Assembly: GCF_001458175.1 (NCBI RefSeq)
Contig: NZ_CYPW01000024.1
Coordinates: 107,920-171,919 of the forward strand
Direction of reading: 5' to 3'
Source: Shimia marina
GTDB lineage: Bacteria; Pseudomonadota; Alphaproteobacteria; Rhodobacterales; Rhodobacteraceae
Length of the DNA: 64,000 bases
In this document: positions 60,690-64,000 of the stretch, in pieces
Numbering within the stretch: the first letter of the stretch is position 1
Layout of the letters: each line of letters starts with the position of its first letter
Notes under the pieces: generated by a model
The model's database searches: none
The model's input: only the letters and a program-made list of their open reading frames with translations
Told to the model about the DNA's origin: nothing
Made by a program: the position numbers and the translations under genes

Positions 60690-61034
60690 TTAGACGCGTT
60701 CAACGGTCACCAGATCAGAGGTGTGAAACGCCAGATGGTCCTTGATGCGCGCCACATCTGCGATGGGGTCTTCATAGCTCCAGGCAGAATCTTTGATGGT
60801 CTGGCTCTTGGTGACAATCGAAAAATAGGACGCATCCCCTTTGAGAGGGCAGTGGGTGCGCTTGTCGCTGTCATCAAGGAAAGCCGTGGCAATATCGCTG
60901 CGCGGAAAATAGATCACAGGGGCCATATCGCCCTCACTCAGTTCCAGAGCATTTGTGCTTTCGCCGAGAATCGCGCCGCCTGCGCGGACAACCCAATTGC
61001 CTTCAGCCTTGCGAATGGTGATTTTACTGCTCAT
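60690..61034 (-). CDS. DUF427 family protein
   Basis: A 114-residue single-domain DUF427 protein. Typical segments are WVVRAGGAILGESTNALEL, VIYFPRSDIATAFL, and THCPLKGDASYFSIV. Its function is unknown. It lies between the pepP-like and ABC genes on the same strand, 108 bp after the former, and seems to be its own unit or a read-through from it. Confidence 0.93.
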   Translation of the reverse strand: MSSKITIRKAEGNWVVRAGGAILGESTNALELSEGDMAPVIYFPRSDIATAFLDDSDKRTHCPLKGDASYFSIVTKSQTIKDSAWSYEDPIADVARIKDHLAFHTSDLVTVERV

Positions 61035-61142
61035 TTTTGGTCCCCTTACCGTTGTGCGGCGTTGATATCCGCAGAGCGTGACACAAAAATGTCACCCGCT
61101 GCGGTGCACTTTGCGGCATCTTGTCCCGACGCGCCGTCATAT

Positions 61143-62939
61143 CTAGAGGGCTGCGGTGGCTGCATCCAACCATAGTTTGTCTTCTGGCGCGAGTCGCTGC
61201 GACAAAACCTGACGACACGTCGCATGATAAGCGTTCAGCCAATCCCGCTCGTCTGGGCTCAACATGTCCACAACGATCATTTCACGCGCAATCGGAGCAT
61301 ATGTCAAAGTGCGGAACTGAAGCATGGCACGATGATCGTCGCCACCGGGCAAATCGGGGGCTTCTTCCACCACAATCAGGTTCTCCAGCCGAATCCCAAA
61401 TGCGCCGGGGCGATAATATCCGGGCTCATTTGACAGGATCATGCCGGGCTCCAGCGGGGTGTCGCTGATCCGCGCAAGCCGCTGCGGGCCTTCATGCACA
61501 CAGAGATAGGCCCCCACACCATGCCCCAGACCATGATCAAAATCCTGCCCGGCCATCCACAGAGGCAAGCGACCAATCGCTTCGATATGGCATCCAGCCA
61601 CACCTTTGGGGAAGCGCATACGGGTCACGGCAATCATGCCCTGCAACACGCGGGTGAAGGCAACTTTGGCCTCGTCGCTCACATCACCCACAGACAAGGT
61701 GCGGGTGATGTCGGTTGTGCCATCGGCATATTGGCCACCACTGTCGAGCACCATGAGATCGCCCTCGGCCAGTGGACGATTGGTTTCTTCGGTCACGCGG
61801 TAGTGCATGATCGCCCCATTGGGGCCAGTGCCAGCGATGGTTTCAAAGCTGATGTCCAGCAGCGCATTGGTGGCGCGGCGGCATTCTTCCAGCTTTTTGA
61901 CCACATCAATTTCGGTCAGGGCTGTTTTGTCCTGTGTCTCAAACCAGCTCAGAAAGCTTGTGACCGCGGCGCCATCTCGCAGATGGGCTTCGGCCATGCC
62001 GGCAATTTCAGCGGCATTCTTGCGCGCCTTGGGCATCACACAGGGGTCTTGCCCGTAAGACATCTGCGCATCACTTTTCGCAACGGCGGCCTGAACGGCG
62101 ATCGGCGCGCTGGCTTTGTCCAGACGCACAACCCCGTCAAGCTGCGCGAGGTGGGAAATAAAGGCATCGGGGCTGTGTACGCGCACCGCGCCACCCAGAT
62201 GTTCTTTCACCGCCTCCAGTTTGCTCTCGGCCATGAAAAGATCGACCGAAGCGTCGGCATTCAGAATGGCAAAGCCATGTGCCAGCGGATTGCGGGGAAT
62301 GTCCGCGCCACGAATGTTGAGCAGCCATGCAATGCTGTCAGGCAGGGTAATCACTGCGCCCGTCTCGCCTTTGGCATGCAAATCAGCGGCCAGACGCGCC
62401 CGCTTGTCCCCATGTGCTTCACCCGCGACAGAGGTCGGATGGGCCTTGACCGGGGCCATTGGAGGGGCGGGCTGATCTTCCCAGATGGCATCCACGGGGT
62501 TGGCCATTGGAATAAATTCAATGCCGGTGCCGACAACAGCCTGCTGCAGGGCTTCAAGCTGTCCAATGGTGTAGAGCCAAGGGTCAAAGCCCACAGTGCC
62601 CGCACCAAGGTGTTTAACGATCCATGGGCCCGGCAAGACATCCGGCCAATCCACGGGGGTATAGCAGTCCGCAACCTGCTCTTTCACCTGTGTGCGATAG
62701 CGCCCGTCAACAAAGACGCCGGCCTTGTCTTGTAGTACCACACAGAAGCCCGCAGAGCCGGTGAAGCCCGTGAGCCAGGCCAGCCTGTCGTCACGTGGCG
62801 CAACATATTCTCCTTGATGGGCATCCGCGCGGGGCACCAGAAAACCATCAACCCCCGCTTCGCTCAGCTTGCTACGCAGGGCTTTCAGTCGCGCAGGCCC
62901 CTGTTCGGGGCGGGCGGTGACTTCAAAATCCTGAAACAT
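61143..62939 (-). CDS. Aminopeptidase P family M24 metallopeptidase
   Basis: A 598-residue three-domain Xaa-Pro aminopeptidase, the long eukaryote-like type. Two N-terminal creatinase domains (RLKALRSKLSEAGVDGFLVPRAD...) precede the M24 pita-bread domain. Metal ligands lie in MVLDSGGQYADGTTDITRT (two Asp), GHGVGAYLCVHEGP (His), NEPGYY (Glu) and IRLENL (Glu). Two ATGs lie in tandem at 62942 and 62939; GGAG spacing favours the second. Confidence 0.93.
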   Translation of the reverse strand: MFQDFEVTARPEQGPARLKALRSKLSEAGVDGFLVPRADAHQGEYVAPRDDRLAWLTGFTGSAGFCVVLQDKAGVFVDGRYRTQVKEQVADCYTPVDWPDVLPGPWIVKHLGAGTVGFDPWLYTIGQLEALQQAVVGTGIEFIPMANPVDAIWEDQPAPPMAPVKAHPTSVAGEAHGDKRARLAADLHAKGETGAVITLPDSIAWLLNIRGADIPRNPLAHGFAILNADASVDLFMAESKLEAVKEHLGGAVRVHSPDAFISHLAQLDGVVRLDKASAPIAVQAAVAKSDAQMSYGQDPCVMPKARKNAAEIAGMAEAHLRDGAAVTSFLSWFETQDKTALTEIDVVKKLEECRRATNALLDISFETIAGTGPNGAIMHYRVTEETNRPLAEGDLMVLDSGGQYADGTTDITRTLSVGDVSDEAKVAFTRVLQGMIAVTRMRFPKGVAGCHIEAIGRLPLWMAGQDFDHGLGHGVGAYLCVHEGPQRLARISDTPLEPGMILSNEPGYYRPGAFGIRLENLIVVEEAPDLPGGDDHRAMLQFRTLTYAPIAREMIVVDMLSPDERDWLNAYHATCRQVLSQRLAPEDKLWLDAATAAL

Positions 62940-63041
62940 CATAAATCTCCTCAAACGGGGAAAATATAGGGTCAAAGCGGGTGCGCCACTGAGCATGACA
63001 GGCCCGAAGTGATGATAACTCGGGTGTAGGTCGCACAGGCA

Positions 63042-63059
63042 AGAGGGGCTGGCCCCTCT
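63042..63059. repeat. Palindrome after cobT
   Basis: AGAGGGGCTGGCCCCTCT is a perfect 8-bp stem with a TG loop, 13 bp past the cobT stop. On the minus strand its core GAGGGGCCAGCCCCTC is identical to hairpin 1 of repeat copy A. No T-run follows, so it is a weak terminator at best and may be a fragment of the repeat family. Confidence 0.45.
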
Positions 63060-63071
63060 CGCCGGTCAATG

Positions 63072-64000
63072 TCAGCCTGCCTTGCGCATGCCCATGACGC
63101 GCGCGCGTGCCCGCGGGTCGCTGTCAAACAGGGCCGCAAGCTGTTCGGTCATGGCGCCGGCCAATTGTTCCACATCCGTGATTGTGACCGCGCGGTCGTA
63201 GTAGCGTGTCACATCATGGCCAATACCGATGGCGAGCAGTTCCACCATCTTGCGCTTTTCCACCATGGCAATCACATCCCGCAGGTGCTTTTCCAGATAG
63301 TTGGCGGGGTTCACGGAAAGCGTGCTGTCATCCACCGGCGCGCCATCGGAAATCACCATCAGGATCTTGCGCTGTTCGGGCCGCATCATCATGCGGCGGT
63401 GCGCCCATTCCAGCGCCTCACCGTCGATGTTTTCTTTCAGAAGCCCTTCTTTCATCATCAGGCCAAGATTTGGCCGCACACGCCGCCAAGGGGCATCCGC
63501 CTGTTTGTAGATGATATGGCGCAGATCATTCAGACGTCCTGGCTGTTGCGGACGCCCGTCATTGAGCCATTTCTCGCGTGCAAGACCGCCTTTCCAGGCG
63601 CGTGTTGTAAAACCGAGGATTTCCACCTTCACGTTGCAGCGTTCCAGCGTGCGGGCCAGAACGTCGGCACAGATGGCCGCGATCGAAATCGGACGGCCAC
63701 GCATGGAGCCTGAGTTGTCCAGCAGCAGGGTCACCACTGTGTCGCGGAATTCTGTGTCGTGTTCCATCTTGAAGCTTAATGGCGTGGTGGGGTTGGCCAC
63801 CACCCGCGCCAGACGACCCGCATCCAGCGTGCCTTCCTCAAGATCAAACTCCCAACTGCGGTTCTGCTGGGCCTGAAGACGGCGTTGCAGGCGGTTGGCC
63901 AGACGGCTCACGGCCCCTTTCAGCGGTTCCAGTTGCTGGTCCAGATAGGCGCGCAGCCGTTCCAGCTCTACAGGTTCTGCCAGATCTTCAGCGGCAATTT
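63072..64000 (-). CDS. cobT: Cobaltochelatase subunit CobT (5' end outside window)
   Basis: C-terminal part (309 codons) of the CobT subunit of the aerobic cobalt chelatase CobNST, which inserts Co into hydrogenobyrinate a,c-diamide in cobalamin synthesis. The von Willebrand A domain has the MIDAS motif [10 protein letters not shown], followed by [18 protein letters not shown], and the end [16 protein letters not shown] is typical. The frame continues unbroken past position 64000; an internal ATG near 63911 is not the start. Confidence 0.93.
   Translation of the reverse strand, partial: IAAEDLAEPVELERLRAYLDQQLEPLKGAVSRLANRLQRRLQAQQNRSWEFDLEEGTLDAGRLARVVANPTTPLSFKMEHDTEFRDTVVTLLLDNSGSMRGRPISIAAICADVLARTLERCNVKVEILGFTTRAWKGGLAREKWLNDGRPQQPGRLNDLRHIIYKQADAPWRRVRPNLGLMMKEGLLKENIDGEALEWAHRRMMMRPEQRKILMVISDGAPVDDSTLSVNPANYLEKHLRDVIAMVEKRKMVELLAIGIGHDVTRYYDRAVTITDVEQLAGAMTEQLAALFDSDPRARARVMGMRKAG

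Noticed and set aside
62957..63059. Third copy of the composite repeat
   Set aside because: GGGTCAAA at 62969 and the GAGGGGC palindrome at 63043 resemble modules, but hairpin 2 is missing and the order differs; at most a fragment.
1..64000. CRISPR arrays, insertion sequences, prophage or tRNA genes
   Set aside because: None seen. The only repeated elements are the two composite palindromes and the short arrays listed.

Overview
The window looks like a chromosomal segment from a member of the Rhodobacterales (Roseobacter/Rhodobacteraceae, Alphaproteobacteria). This rests on gene content and order: a ctaC-ctaB-orf-ctaG-ctaE-SURF1-thrC-M16 peptidase run, a complete dcw cluster from mraZ to ftsZ followed by lpxC-bamD-recN, DUF2484 genes between murC and murB, the ptsP-lysC-DUF1178 order, GC-rich coding sequence, and FnrL- and CtrA-type binding sites. 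Almost every gene belongs to a known family. I saw no rRNA, tRNA, CRISPR array, prophage or insertion sequence. The genes at both ends (dprA at the left, cobT at the right) are cut by the window.

Layout. 1-2.7 kb: dprA and tldD on the minus strand. 2.9-10.4 kb: aa3-type cytochrome oxidase subunits and assembly factors (plus), leading into SURF1, threonine synthase, an M16 peptidase and a GNAT acetyltransferase. 10.4-24.1 kb: an accessory region of short, mixed-strand units: FAD-linked oxidase, apt, a divergent pair made of a ribbon-helix-helix-like protein and a 41-residue basic peptide, a LysE exporter, a secreted Cys-rich mini-protein with an unknown partner, mtnP, a SulP transporter, DUF805, an AEC transporter, a hexapeptide acetyltransferase, a flavin reductase, GNAT, EcsC, and a membrane-anchored glycosidase-like protein. 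24.1-29.2 kb: ptsP (EI-Ntr), lysC, DUF1178 and a NUDIX protein on the minus strand. 29.2-52.3 kb: the division and cell wall cluster mraZ-rsmH-ftsL-ftsI-murE-murF-mraY // murD-HPF, an antisense flavoprotein, then ftsW-murG-murC-DUF2484-DUF2484-orf-murB // ddl-ftsQ-ftsA // ftsZ. 52.5-56.1 kb: lpxC, bamD, recN. 56.2-64 kb: a ClC protein, an ABC transporter with a DUF3299 protein, DUF427, an M24 aminopeptidase P and cobT.

The most interesting material is non-coding and lies in and around the dcw cluster: (i) a 770-bp leader before mraZ with many TGGGN motifs in 10-bp phase (candidate MraZ operators) followed by a structured RNA that matches, by position, the UpsM sRNA of Rhodobacter sphaeroides; (ii) seven short hairpins spaced about 24 nt apart between murB and ddl, directly after a perfect CtrA box; (iii) a terminator-like 15-bp stem inside the cluster between mraY and murD; (iv) two copies of a composite palindromic repeat whose stems differ in sequence but keep pairing while the tail is conserved. 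Together these suggest that a cluster often treated as one operon is here split into several separately controlled units. Small genes easily missed are a 55-residue membrane protein in the cta operon, the 41-residue peptide and the 39-residue Cys-rich peptide.
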